DNA from: Streptomyces californicus
GTDB taxonomy: Bacteria > Actinomycetota > Actinomycetes > Streptomycetales > Streptomycetaceae
Direction of reading: 5' to 3'
Assembly (NCBI RefSeq): GCF_000717645.1
Contig: NZ_JNZZ01000002.1
Span: 372,001 to 436,000 of the forward strand
Length of the DNA: 64,000 nucleotides
The stretch's first letter is position 1. Every line of letters begins with the position of its first letter. The notes beneath the pieces are model-generated. The model ran no database searches and had not been told where the DNA came from. It saw only the letters and a list, made by a program, of their open reading frames with translations. The translations under genes were made by a program, and so were the position numbers. Positions 1 through 7,241 of the stretch are shown here, in pieces.

Positions 1-1780
1 GCCGTTCCACCCGACCGCCGACGACCTGGGGATGCAGTTCCTCCAGGGCCTCAACCACGACTGGGCCGGTGGTCACCAGGCGTACAACGACGGGCGCTAC
101 GACCGCTGGATTCCGGCCAAGACGCCGACGACGATGGCCCATCTGACCCGGGACGACATCCCCTTCCACTACGCGCTCGCCGACCGTTTCACCGTGTGCG
201 ACGCGTACCACTGCTCGTTCATCGGGGCCACCGACCCCAACCGCTACTACCTCTGGTCGGGACACACCGGCAACGACGGAACCGGCGGCGGGCCCGTCCT
301 CGGCAACGAGGAGCGCGGCTACGGCTGGACGACGTATCCCGAGAGGCTGGAGGAAGCCGGAATCTCCTGGAAGATCTACCAGGACATCGGCGACGGTCTG
401 GACGGGCCCGGCGGCTGGGGCTGGATCGACGACGCCTACCGGGGCAACTACGGCGACAACTCGCTGCTCTACTTCGACCGTTACCGCGACGCCCGGCCCG
501 GCGACCCGCTGTACGAGAAGGCGCGCACCGGTACGAACGTGGCCGGGGGCGACGACTACTTCGACGGCATCGCCGCCGACGTGCGGAACGGGACGCTGCC
601 GCGGATCTCCTGGGTCGCCGCGCCCGAGGCGTTCACCGAGCACTCCAACTTCCCCTCGAACTACGGCGCCTGGTACATCGCCCGGCTGCTGGACGCGCTG
701 ACGTCCGACCCCGAGGTGTGGAGCCGTACCGCCCTCTTCATCACCTACGACGAGAACGACGGCTTCTTCGACCACGTCGTACCGCCCTACCCGCCGACCT
801 CCGCCGACCGGGGCCTGTCCACCGCCGACACCTCCACCGAGGTGTACGGGGGCGGCCCCTCGTACGGTCCCGGCGTCTACGGGCTCGGGCCGCGCGTCCC
901 GATGCTGGTCGTCTCGCCGTGGAGCACCGGCGGCTACGTCTGTTCGGAGACCTTCGACCACACCTCGGTGCTGCGCTTCATGGAGCAGCGCTTCGGGGTG
1001 CGCGAGCCGAACATCTCGCCGTGGCGGCGCGCCGTCTGCGGCGACCTGACCTCCGCCTTCGACTTCGCCCGTACCGAGCCGGCCCCCGGCGACCTGCCGG
1101 ACACCTCCGCGTACGAGCCGCCGGACCGCGAACGGCACCCCGTCTACCGGCCCACCCCTCCCGCCGTCGGCGCGATGCCGCTGCAGGAGCCGGGAAGCCG
1201 CCCCGCGCGGCCGCTCCCGTACGCCCCCTACGTGGACGCCGCCGTGGACACCGGCACCGGGAAGATCGCGCTCACCTTCAGTCCGGGGACCGAGGCCGGC
1301 GCGCAGTTCTACGTCACCTCCGGGAACCGCGCCGACGCCCCGTGGACGTACACCGCGGGAGCCGGCCGGACGGTCACGGACGCCTGGAACTCCGCCTACT
1401 CCGGTGGTTCCCACGATCTGACGGTCCACGGCCCCAACGGCTTCCTGCGTACGTTCAGGAGCCCGGGGTCCACCGCCGGACCCGAGGTCACGGCCCGCCA
1501 CAACGGGGGAAGCGGCAACCTCGACCTGACCATCGGGAACGCCGGCGACGCCGAGGTCCGCCTCACCCTCGCCAACGCCGACGCGTACGGGGGAGCGGAA
1601 CAGGCCGTCACCGTCCGGCCCGGTGCCACCGTGTCCCGCACCATCGACCTGCGGGCGGGGAAGCGCTGGTACGACGTGACCGTCACCGCCGAGGGGGACT
1701 CCGGCTTCCTGCGTCGCTTCGCCGGGCACGTCGAGACGGGTGAGGCCGGGGTCAGCGATCCCGGAACCGTCACCCGCTGA
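1..1780 (+). CDS. Phospholipase C, phosphocholine-specific type (3' part)
   Basis: This is the C-terminal portion of a secreted phosphoesterase-family phospholipase C, which hydrolyses phospholipids outside the cell. The reading frame is open at the first base of the window, so the N-terminus and any Tat or Sec signal lie upstream; the first internal Met is at 32 but is not a believable start. The phosphoesterase core (about the first 370 visible residues) includes motifs such as HTGNDGTGGG and a YDENDGFFDH metal-site segment. Two tandem DUF756-like C-terminal domains follow (about residues 390-580), the usual architecture of bacterial non-haemolytic PLCs. The gene converges on the next one and ends at a strong hairpin. 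Family assignment is confident; substrate preference (phosphatidylcholine or sphingomyelin) is inferred from the family. Confidence 0.9.
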   Translation, partial: PFHPTADDLGMQFLQGLNHDWAGGHQAYNDGRYDRWIPAKTPTTMAHLTRDDIPFHYALADRFTVCDAYHCSFIGATDPNRYYLWSGHTGNDGTGGGPVLGNEERGYGWTTYPERLEEAGISWKIYQDIGDGLDGPGGWGWIDDAYRGNYGDNSLLYFDRYRDARPGDPLYEKARTGTNVAGGDDYFDGIAADVRNGTLPRISWVAAPEAFTEHSNFPSNYGAWYIARLLDALTSDPEVWSRTALFITYDENDGFFDHVVPPYPPTSADRGLSTADTSTEVYGGGPSYGPGVYGLGPRVPMLVVSPWSTGGYVCSETFDHTSVLRFMEQRFGVREPNISPWRRAVCGDLTSAFDFARTEPAPGDLPDTSAYEPPDRERHPVYRPTPPAVGAMPLQEPGSRPARPLPYAPYVDAAVDTGTGKIALTFSPGTEAGAQFYVTSGNRADAPWTYTAGAGRTVTDAWNSAYSGGSHDLTVHGPNGFLRTFRSPGSTAGPEVTARHNGGSGNLDLTIGNAGDAEVRLTLANADAYGGAEQAVTVRPGATVSRTIDLRAGKRWYDVTVTAEGDSGFLRRFAGHVETGEAGVSDPGTVTR

Positions 1781-1804
1781 GGAAGCGGGCGGGGCCACGG
1801 GAGA

Positions 1805-1842
1805 CGGCGGGGCGCGGACCGGGACCGGTCCGAGCCCCGCCG
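1805..1842. terminator. Bidirectional hairpin terminator
   Basis: The arms CGGCGGGGC and GCCCCGCCG enclose a second inverted repeat (CGGACCGG/CCGGTCCG) with one mismatched pair between the two stems. It sits in the 82-bp gap between two convergent genes, so it can serve both. Confidence 0.7.
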
Positions 1843-1862
1843 CCGTGTGCGGTGCGAGCGGA

Positions 1863-2771
1863 TCAGGCCGCTCCGCCGGCTCCCGAGCCCGCGCCGGACG
1901 CGGCCTTGATCCCACCGGTGATCTCGTCCAGGACGGTCAGTCCGGGCGCGTCCTCGTTGATGTCGAACCCGGACCGGACGACCACGAGCATGCCCTTGGA
2001 CGTGGGGGAGGGGAACACCAGCGATTCGACGTACCCGTCGTCGCCCTTCTCCGTCACCACCTTCCAGCGCACGACGTACCCCTTGCCGCCCGCGACCGTG
2101 ACGGCCTCGGACCTCAGCTCGTCGTGCGAGGTGATCCGCCCGTAGCTCTTGCCGCCGTACGACTCCGTGGCGTTCGCGGCGATGTCCTTCTTCGCCGCTT
2201 CCTCCGGAGTCTTCGCCGACAGCTTCATGGCCGCCGCCGGAGCCGAGAACACCCCACCGCGTACACAGGTCTCGGCGGTGTCGCCGGGGCACGGGTGCTC
2301 ACCCGTCGTCAGCCCGGCGCCGACCATCCCGGACGTTCCCTTCCACCCCTCGGGTACCGGAAGGCTGATCCCGGCGGCGACGTCCGTGGCGAATCCCGGC
2401 TCGGTCGGCGGCTCGGCACCACGCTCGCGGTCGTCGCCTTCACCGTCGCCGCTGCCGCCCTTTCCGCCGTCCTTCCCGCCGCCGTCCGGCGCACCGGGGA
2501 GTTCGGGGCCGCCGGACGGCGAGGAGACCGCGGCGCCCGGCTTGCCGCCGTCGTCCTCACCCAGCAGGTACACGCCGCCTCCGATGGCGGCGAGCACCAC
2601 CGCGCCGGTCACCACGGCGGCGCCGACGCGCAGCCCGCGACGGCGCGCCGCATCCGGTGACGGGCGTACATGGCCGGTCCACTGCGCACCGTCCCACCAG
2701 CGCTCCTGGGCGGGGCCTTTGCCTGAGTGCCCGGGGTCTGGGTGCCAGCCGGGCGGGGTCATCTGGGTCAC
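1863..2771 (-). CDS. DUF2510 membrane-anchored protein
   Basis: A 302-residue protein of unknown function. Residues about 7-35 carry the DUF2510 signature (GWHPDPG, then RWWDGAQWTGH). A single hydrophobic segment follows at about 48-70, then a Gly/Pro/Asp-rich linker (about 75-130). The C-terminal domain of about 170 residues is therefore predicted to lie outside the membrane and resembles a lipoprotein-like fold of no known activity. The first ATG gives the intact DUF2510 domain, which supports the start. It is transcribed alone, convergent with the phospholipase gene. No function is proposed. Confidence 0.8.
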   Translation of the reverse strand: MTQMTPPGWHPDPGHSGKGPAQERWWDGAQWTGHVRPSPDAARRRGLRVGAAVVTGAVVLAAIGGGVYLLGEDDGGKPGAAVSSPSGGPELPGAPDGGGKDGGKGGSGDGEGDDRERGAEPPTEPGFATDVAAGISLPVPEGWKGTSGMVGAGLTTGEHPCPGDTAETCVRGGVFSAPAAAMKLSAKTPEEAAKKDIAANATESYGGKSYGRITSHDELRSEAVTVAGGKGYVVRWKVVTEKGDDGYVESLVFPSPTSKGMLVVVRSGFDINEDAPGLTVLDEITGGIKAASGAGSGAGGAA

Positions 2772-2870
2772 GGGGGCACCCTATGCGGACCGGCTGAGAA
2801 TCACATGAAACGACCGGTGGAAGGCGGATGCTCCGGGACGGACCAGGGCCGGGTCAGGGTCGGGTCGGTG

Positions 2871-2951
2871 CCGTTCCCGGCCAGGGCGGGGCTGGATCAG
2901 GACCGGGGCGGGGCCGTTTCCTGGCCAGGGCGGGGCTTGGTCAGGACCGGG
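2871..2951. repeat. Imperfect tandem repeat, about 43-bp period
   Basis: Two near-identical copies, each containing GGCCAGGGCGGGGCT followed by TCAGGACCGGG, begin near 2871 and 2914. They fill the gap between the stop of the response-regulator gene and the start of the DUF2510 gene. Neither copy codes for anything recognisable. Confidence 0.7.
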
Positions 2952-3641
2952 TCAGGGCTCGATCAGGCCGGCCCGGATCGCGTAACGGGTCAGCTCCAAC
3001 CGGTCGCGCAGTCCGAGCTTCTGGAGCAGATTGGCGCGATGCCGCTCCACGGTCTTGACGCTGATGACCAGCAGATCGGCGATCTCCTTCGAGGAGTGGC
3101 CCTCGGCGACCAGCTTGAGGATCTCCTCCTCGCGCTCCGTGATGGCCCGCGCCGGCAGGCCCTCGCCGTCCTTGGCCCGGTCGAGGAAGTTGCGGATGAG
3201 CGCGGTCACCGCGCCCGGGTAGAGGAACGGCTCGTCGCGCATGGCCGCCCGGCAGGCCTCGACCAGGTCCCGGTCCGCCACCGACTTGAGCACGTAGCCG
3301 GCCGCACCCGCCTTCAACGCCTCGAAGAAGTACTGCTCGTTGTCGTACATGGTCAGCATCAGGATGCGCAGGCCCGGCATGACCCGGGACAGTTCGCGCG
3401 CCGCCTGGAGGCCCGTCAGCCGGGGCATCGCGATGTCCAGGATGACCAGGTCGGGCTGTTCCGCCCGGGCCATCTCGATGGCCTCGGCGCCGTCGCCCGC
3501 CTCGGCGACGACGGTCAGGTCCGGTTCGCCGTCGAGGATCAGCCGGACGCCCCGCCGTACGAGCGCGTGGTCGTCCGCCAGCAGGATGCGGGTCGGGGCG
3601 GCGGGCCCGGAGGAGGCGGCGGTGGACGTTGAGGTGGGCAT
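2952..3641 (-). CDS. NarL/LuxR-family response regulator
   Basis: A 229-residue two-component response regulator. The receiver domain spans about residues 17-135, with the acidic pair D23-D24, phospho-acceptor D69 (in LVILDIAMP) and the conserved lysine in GYVLKS. A LuxR-type helix-turn-helix lies at about 160-225 (REEEILKLVAEGHSSKEIADLL, interrupted here only by its usual variation). The start is the ATG 2 nt downstream of the kinase stop codon, so the kinase gene is translated first and the two are coupled. All catalytic residues are present, so normal phosphotransfer from the adjacent kinase is expected. The target genes are unknown. Confidence 0.93.
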   Translation of the reverse strand: MPTSTSTAASSGPAAPTRILLADDHALVRRGVRLILDGEPDLTVVAEAGDGAEAIEMARAEQPDLVILDIAMPRLTGLQAARELSRVMPGLRILMLTMYDNEQYFFEALKAGAAGYVLKSVADRDLVEACRAAMRDEPFLYPGAVTALIRNFLDRAKDGEGLPARAITEREEEILKLVAEGHSSKEIADLLVISVKTVERHRANLLQKLGLRDRLELTRYAIRAGLIEP

Positions 3642-3643
3642 GG

Positions 3644-4597
3644 TCACTGGTTTCCGTTCGGTACGGGTACGTCGAGCCGGACTTCGGTACCGCCCAGCGG
3701 GCCCGGGCCGAGGAAGACCTCCGCGCCGATCAGCAGAGCGCGTTCGCGCATGCCGCGCAGGCCGGCCCCCTCCGGGGCGTCGCCGAGGCCGCGGCCGTCG
3801 TCGCGGATGCGGAGTTCCACGCCGCCGGGGGTTCGCCGCAAGGAGAGGTCGAGCCGGGTGGCGCGGGCGTGCCGGACGGTGTTCGTGAGGGCCTCCTGCG
3901 CGATCCGGTAGACGACGAGTTCGGCGTCCGTGCCCAGCTCGGGCAGGTCCTTGCCCATCTGCCGGCGGATCGTCAGCCCGTCCGGCGTCGGCGTCTCGGT
4001 GATCAGGGCCGTCAACGCGCTCACCAGGCCCAACTCCTCCAGCACGCCGGGCCGCAGCCGGCGGGCGATCCGGCGGATCTCGTCGAGCGAGCCGCGGGTG
4101 ATCTCCTGGACCTGCCGCAACTCCTCGCGCAACGGCTCCGGGGCCTGGTCGGCGACGCGCTTCAACTCCAGCAGGACCGCGGTCAGCGTCTGCCCGACCT
4201 CGTCGTGCAACTCCTGGGCCACACGGCGTCGCTCGGCCTCCTGCGCCGAGAGCGCACGGGCGCTGCTCGTGGCCCGCTCGGCCTCCAGCCGGTCCAGCAT
4301 CGTGTTGAACGTCTCGATCAGCGCGGCGATCTCCCCGTGTCCCGCCACTTCGGGGCGCGGGCTCGGGCGCAGCAGATCGGTCGTCGTCATCGCGCGGGTG
4401 ACGCGCTGGAGGGGGAAGAGGCCGAGCCGGAGCAGTGCCGCGTTGGCGGCGAGCATGAACGCGATGCCGCCGGTCAGGATCATGGCCTCGGTGAGCAGGA
4501 CCGGGGTGGAGATGGTGATCGGTCCGAGCAGCAGCAGGGCACCGGCCGCGACCAGCACGGCCGCGTTGAGCAGGAAGATCCGCCAGAACAGGGACAA
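3644..4597 (-). CDS. Sensor histidine kinase (HisKA_3 type)
   Basis: A 317-residue membrane sensor kinase, partner of the regulator encoded 2 nt downstream. Two hydrophobic helices (about residues 5-27 and 33-57) with almost no extracellular loop suggest it senses within the membrane. A HAMP segment follows (about 58-110). The dimerisation/phospho-acceptor helix carries H131 in QELHDEVGQ, and the ATPase domain shows NTVRHA and the DDGRGLG and GLRGMRERA boxes. The start is a TTG preceded at 10 nt by AAGGAG; no better in-frame start is seen. The signal is unknown. Confidence 0.92.
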   Translation of the reverse strand: MSLFWRIFLLNAAVLVAAGALLLLGPITISTPVLLTEAMILTGGIAFMLAANAALLRLGLFPLQRVTRAMTTTDLLRPSPRPEVAGHGEIAALIETFNTMLDRLEAERATSSARALSAQEAERRRVAQELHDEVGQTLTAVLLELKRVADQAPEPLREELRQVQEITRGSLDEIRRIARRLRPGVLEELGLVSALTALITETPTPDGLTIRRQMGKDLPELGTDAELVVYRIAQEALTNTVRHARATRLDLSLRRTPGGVELRIRDDGRGLGDAPEGAGLRGMRERALLIGAEVFLGPGPLGGTEVRLDVPVPNGNQ

Positions 4598-4934
4598 GGT
4601 CGAACGGCTCCTTCGGGGGATCGGGGGAGCAGGGCGCGCTGACAGCCTCCACTATCGCCGCTCCGTCGGATGACATCGCCCGCAGCCCGCAGCCCGCAGC
4701 CCGCAGCCCGCAGCCCGCAGCCCGGACTGCGGGGCGGTGTGGGCGCAGTGCGCTGTCGACGCGGCCCGCTCTGCATGGTGCGCACCCCCGGATATGGGTG
4801 CTGCCCCCGATGGTCTCCGGTGGGCCGCCCCGACGACCATGAGGTCCAGGGCCCAGGGGGCCCTGCCCCGCACCGCGAAGCGGGGCCGGGGCTCGCGGAG
4901 GCCGAGAGGGTATCCGTACCGGGAGGGAGACACC
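4598..4934. other. Divergent intergenic region with heptamer repeat
   Basis: This 337-bp region separates the kinase (minus) from the DUF3040 gene (plus) and must hold both promoters. Apart from the heptamer array at 4681-4722 and a ribosome-binding site (GGGAGG, near 4921) before the DUF3040 gene, nothing specific is recognised. Confidence 0.5.
4681..4722. repeat. Heptamer tandem repeat, six copies
   Basis: Six perfect copies of CGCAGCC follow one another without interruption. The array is non-coding and lies about 85 bp upstream of the sensor-kinase start. Arrays like this can change copy number by replication slippage. Confidence 0.9.
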
Positions 4935-5222
4935 ATGCCCACGTACGACGAGCGGCTGCGTGAGCTGGAGGAACAGCTGCGTCACGACGACCCCGGCTTC
5001 GCCGAGGCGATGTCCGGCGGCACCCCGCGTCCCCCGCGCGAGTACCGTCGCCGCAGCGCCTGGCTGTGGCTCGTCGCCGGCCTCGCCGTCCTGGGCATCG
5101 GTATCGCCGCGGGCCACGGGCTCCTGATCGCCACGGGCCTCGTGGTGACCGGTGCGGCGGCCCACCTCTTCGACCCCCAGCGCGGGCGTCAGCACGGGCG
5201 GAACATCCCGAGCACCCGCTGA
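4935..5222 (+). CDS. DUF3040 small membrane protein
   Basis: A 95-residue protein of the actinobacterial DUF3040 family. The N-terminus (YDERLRELEEQLRHDDP) is a charged amphipathic helix, followed by a Pro/Arg-rich stretch and one long hydrophobic segment at about 41-77 that is probably two short transmembrane helices. The ATG at 4935 follows GGGAGG at about 7 nt. Function is unknown; family members are widespread in Streptomyces and usually stand alone, as here. Confidence 0.85.
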   Translation: MPTYDERLRELEEQLRHDDPGFAEAMSGGTPRPPREYRRRSAWLWLVAGLAVLGIGIAAGHGLLIATGLVVTGAAAHLFDPQRGRQHGRNIPSTR

Positions 5223-5289
5223 AGGAGCCGCCTTCCCCGGCCCCCGAGCCGCACGGCTTCCTCGTTCTCCCGACCCGCGTCCCCCTTTC

Positions 5290-5712
5290 GGGTGGCGCCC
5301 GCATGCATCACCCCCGGCCTCCCTGCCGTATGCCTCCACCCTCTGCGGAGCCTGCTTCGACGCCTGCCCCGTGAAGATCGACATCCCGCCGTTGCTGGTG
5401 GAGTCGCGCCACCAGCACACCGAGCAGGCCGGAGCCACCTTGGAGAAGCCGGCCGCGAAGGCGGCCGGCGCCGTGATGCGCCGGCCCTCCCTGTACACCG
5501 CGGCACAGAAGGAGTCCGTCCTCGGCCGGATCGTCGCGGGGCGCGACGGGACGATCTCGCGGCCGCCGCCGCTCAGCGGCTGGAGGAGTACGAGGGCGAG
5601 GTGCGGCTGGACGACGACGGGGTCACGGCCGACCGGCTGGACCGCCTGGACGCGGTGGTCACGGCATCGGCCGCCGGGTGCGCCGAGACGGCACGATCTT
5701 CCTCATCCGGTC
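5290..5712 (+). pseudogene. Decayed lutB/lutC (lactate utilisation) remnant
   Basis: A relic of the L-lactate utilisation operon. In one frame (about 5314-5590) the translation reads LPYASTLCGACFDACPVKID, then PLLVESRHQHTEQAG and, near the end, LSGW: the C-terminal iron-sulphur part of LutB. The match then moves to another frame, where AQRLEEYEGEVRLDDDG and LDAVVTASAAGCAET resemble LutC. At about 5690 a one-base loss shifts it again to GTIFLI. There is no start, no N-terminal two-thirds of LutB, no complete LutC and no lutA. This is a fusion of two gene fragments left by deletion and frameshifts. Identification is from remembered family motifs. Confidence 0.75.
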
Positions 5713-5730
5713 GGCGCCGGGCCGACCACG

Positions 5731-6567
5731 TCAGGGGAGCAGCAGCCAGTCCGCGCCCACGGCGGCCAGCAGCCCGGCGGCCAGCAGCCAACTGGCCAGC
5801 CGGGTACGGCCGTTCCTGCTCAGCTCGATCATTGCGCCGCACAGGATGAGCGCGAGCCCGTAGACGCCGACCACCAGCACCGAAGAACGGCTCGCGATGC
5901 GCAGCGCGAGCACGACGGCCATCACCACCATGCCCACGGCGGAGAGCAGGATCCGCAGTCGGCGGGCCTGACGTGGGGTCAGCCTCTTGTCGCCCGGGTC
6001 ATCCGCCTCGTCCGGCTCGTCCGCGCCTGCCGGGGCCGCCGTCTCGTCAGCGTGACCCGGGGCCGCCGTCTCGTCCGCGTGATCCGGGGCCGGCGTCTCG
6101 TTCTTGCCTGCCGGCGCCGCCGAGCCGTCCGTGCGTTCCAGTGCCGCGGGGGTGGCCGCGCCCTTCGGTACCACCGCCTCGGCGGAGTCGTCCTCGGCCG
6201 CCGACCCGTCCGGACCGTGCCCGCCTTCCGGGAGGGCCGCATCGGCCGACACGCCCCGGTCCTTCGCGGCACCGGCTCCGGCGAGGCCGCCTCCGGCCCG
6301 CGCCGCGACCGGCTCGGCGGCCCGCGCCTCCGCCTCTCCCCGCGCCTCATCCGCCTCCGCCGGATCCGGGACCGCTTCCCCGGCCGCTTCGTCGGCCGTG
6401 TCCGGCTTCGCCCCGCCGCCCGGCGTCGTTCCGCTCGCCGGGGCGTCCTCGGCTATGAGGGTGTCGGTGCTGCGGTCCTCGTCGGTCCGCTCGTCGTCCG
6501 GTCCGCCCTCGCGCCGGTCGCGGGGCTGGTCCCGGTGCTGTTCCTGGTCCTGGTCAGAAGTGCTCAT
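5731..6567 (-). CDS. Membrane protein with long acidic low-complexity N-terminus
   Basis: A 278-residue protein of unknown function. Residues 1-190 are low-complexity and rich in Ala, Asp, Glu, Pro and Gly, including a repeated HADETAAP motif, and are probably disordered in the cytoplasm. Residues about 193-275 form a compact domain with three or four hydrophobic helices separated by short basic loops, beginning at LTPRQARRLRILLS. Only the C-terminal domain looks conserved. The gene abuts the lutBC remnant (18 bp) and stands alone. No strong ribosome-binding site is seen, so the start is less certain than the end. Confidence 0.72.
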   Translation of the reverse strand: MSTSDQDQEQHRDQPRDRREGGPDDERTDEDRSTDTLIAEDAPASGTTPGGGAKPDTADEAAGEAVPDPAEADEARGEAEARAAEPVAARAGGGLAGAGAAKDRGVSADAALPEGGHGPDGSAAEDDSAEAVVPKGAATPAALERTDGSAAPAGKNETPAPDHADETAAPGHADETAAPAGADEPDEADDPGDKRLTPRQARRLRILLSAVGMVVMAVVLALRIASRSSVLVVGVYGLALILCGAMIELSRNGRTRLASWLLAAGLLAAVGADWLLLP

Positions 6568-6651
6568 GAAGCCGGATCGTAGTAGCTGTGGGCGACCCCG
6601 ATTTCCGGACCCGCGCCCGGCGATCCGACCGGACCCGACCGGCCACGACGA

Positions 6652-7131
6652 TCACCCGCGCAGCCGGGGCGCTTCAGCCGCCGCGTCGACCGTCGGACCC
6701 GACTCCACCCGGTCCGCCAACTCCTGCGCCCAGGCGGACAGTCCGGCGATCGAGATCCCGTACGGCGCGGCTTCGGCGAACGGGGCGAGCGCCCCCGCAC
6801 CGCGGCGCAGCAACCGTGGCCCGCCCGTGATGTTGCCGCGCGCGGCATGGGTCAGCCCCACCGCGAGCTGGGCCAGGCCGCGCCAGAGCTCGCGTTCGCC
6901 CTCCGGCCCGGACTTCCAGGCGTCCTCGAAGACCTCGTGGGCGTGGAACGGCATCCCCTCGTCCAGCAGCCGCTGCGCCTCCGCCAGCGTCTCCCGGGGC
7001 GTGCGCACGATCCCCTCCGGCTGCCGTGCGACGCCGGGCGTCCCGTACGGCAAGGGGCGTCCCAGCCCGTCTCGGGGGCGCGCGTTGTGCGCCCGGCCCT
7101 CGGCATCACGGTCCCTGCGCGTCTCGTTCAC
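6652..7131 (-). CDS. DUF309 family protein
   Basis: A protein of about 159 residues in the DUF309 family, helical bundles of unknown function. The core motif is LDEGMPFHAHEVFEDAWKSG with a following RGLAQLAVGLTHAARGN, where the paired His/Glu residues resemble a metal or substrate site. I chose the GTG at 7131 because it begins just before the conserved region; a longer form from 7194 is also open but would overlap the divergent promoter of the next gene. It is transcribed alone. Confidence 0.8.
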   Translation of the reverse strand: MNETRRDRDAEGRAHNARPRDGLGRPLPYGTPGVARQPEGIVRTPRETLAEAQRLLDEGMPFHAHEVFEDAWKSGPEGERELWRGLAQLAVGLTHAARGNITGGPRLLRRGAGALAPFAEAAPYGISIAGLSAWAQELADRVESGPTVDAAAEAPRLRG

Positions 7132-7241
7132 TACTCGATTGTGCCCCGTACCTGCAGGGAATCGAGCGAACTCTGTCGGTGAGCACCCGCGCACGACTAG
7201 GCTCGGAGGCCGAGAACACAGCCTCTGTGGGAAGGGTGGGC

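Noticed and set aside
5152..6582. A long plus-strand open frame of about 476 codons
   Set aside because: It joins the DUF3040 gene tail, the lutBC relic and the antisense of a real membrane-protein gene; its composition is that of a GC-rich shadow frame.
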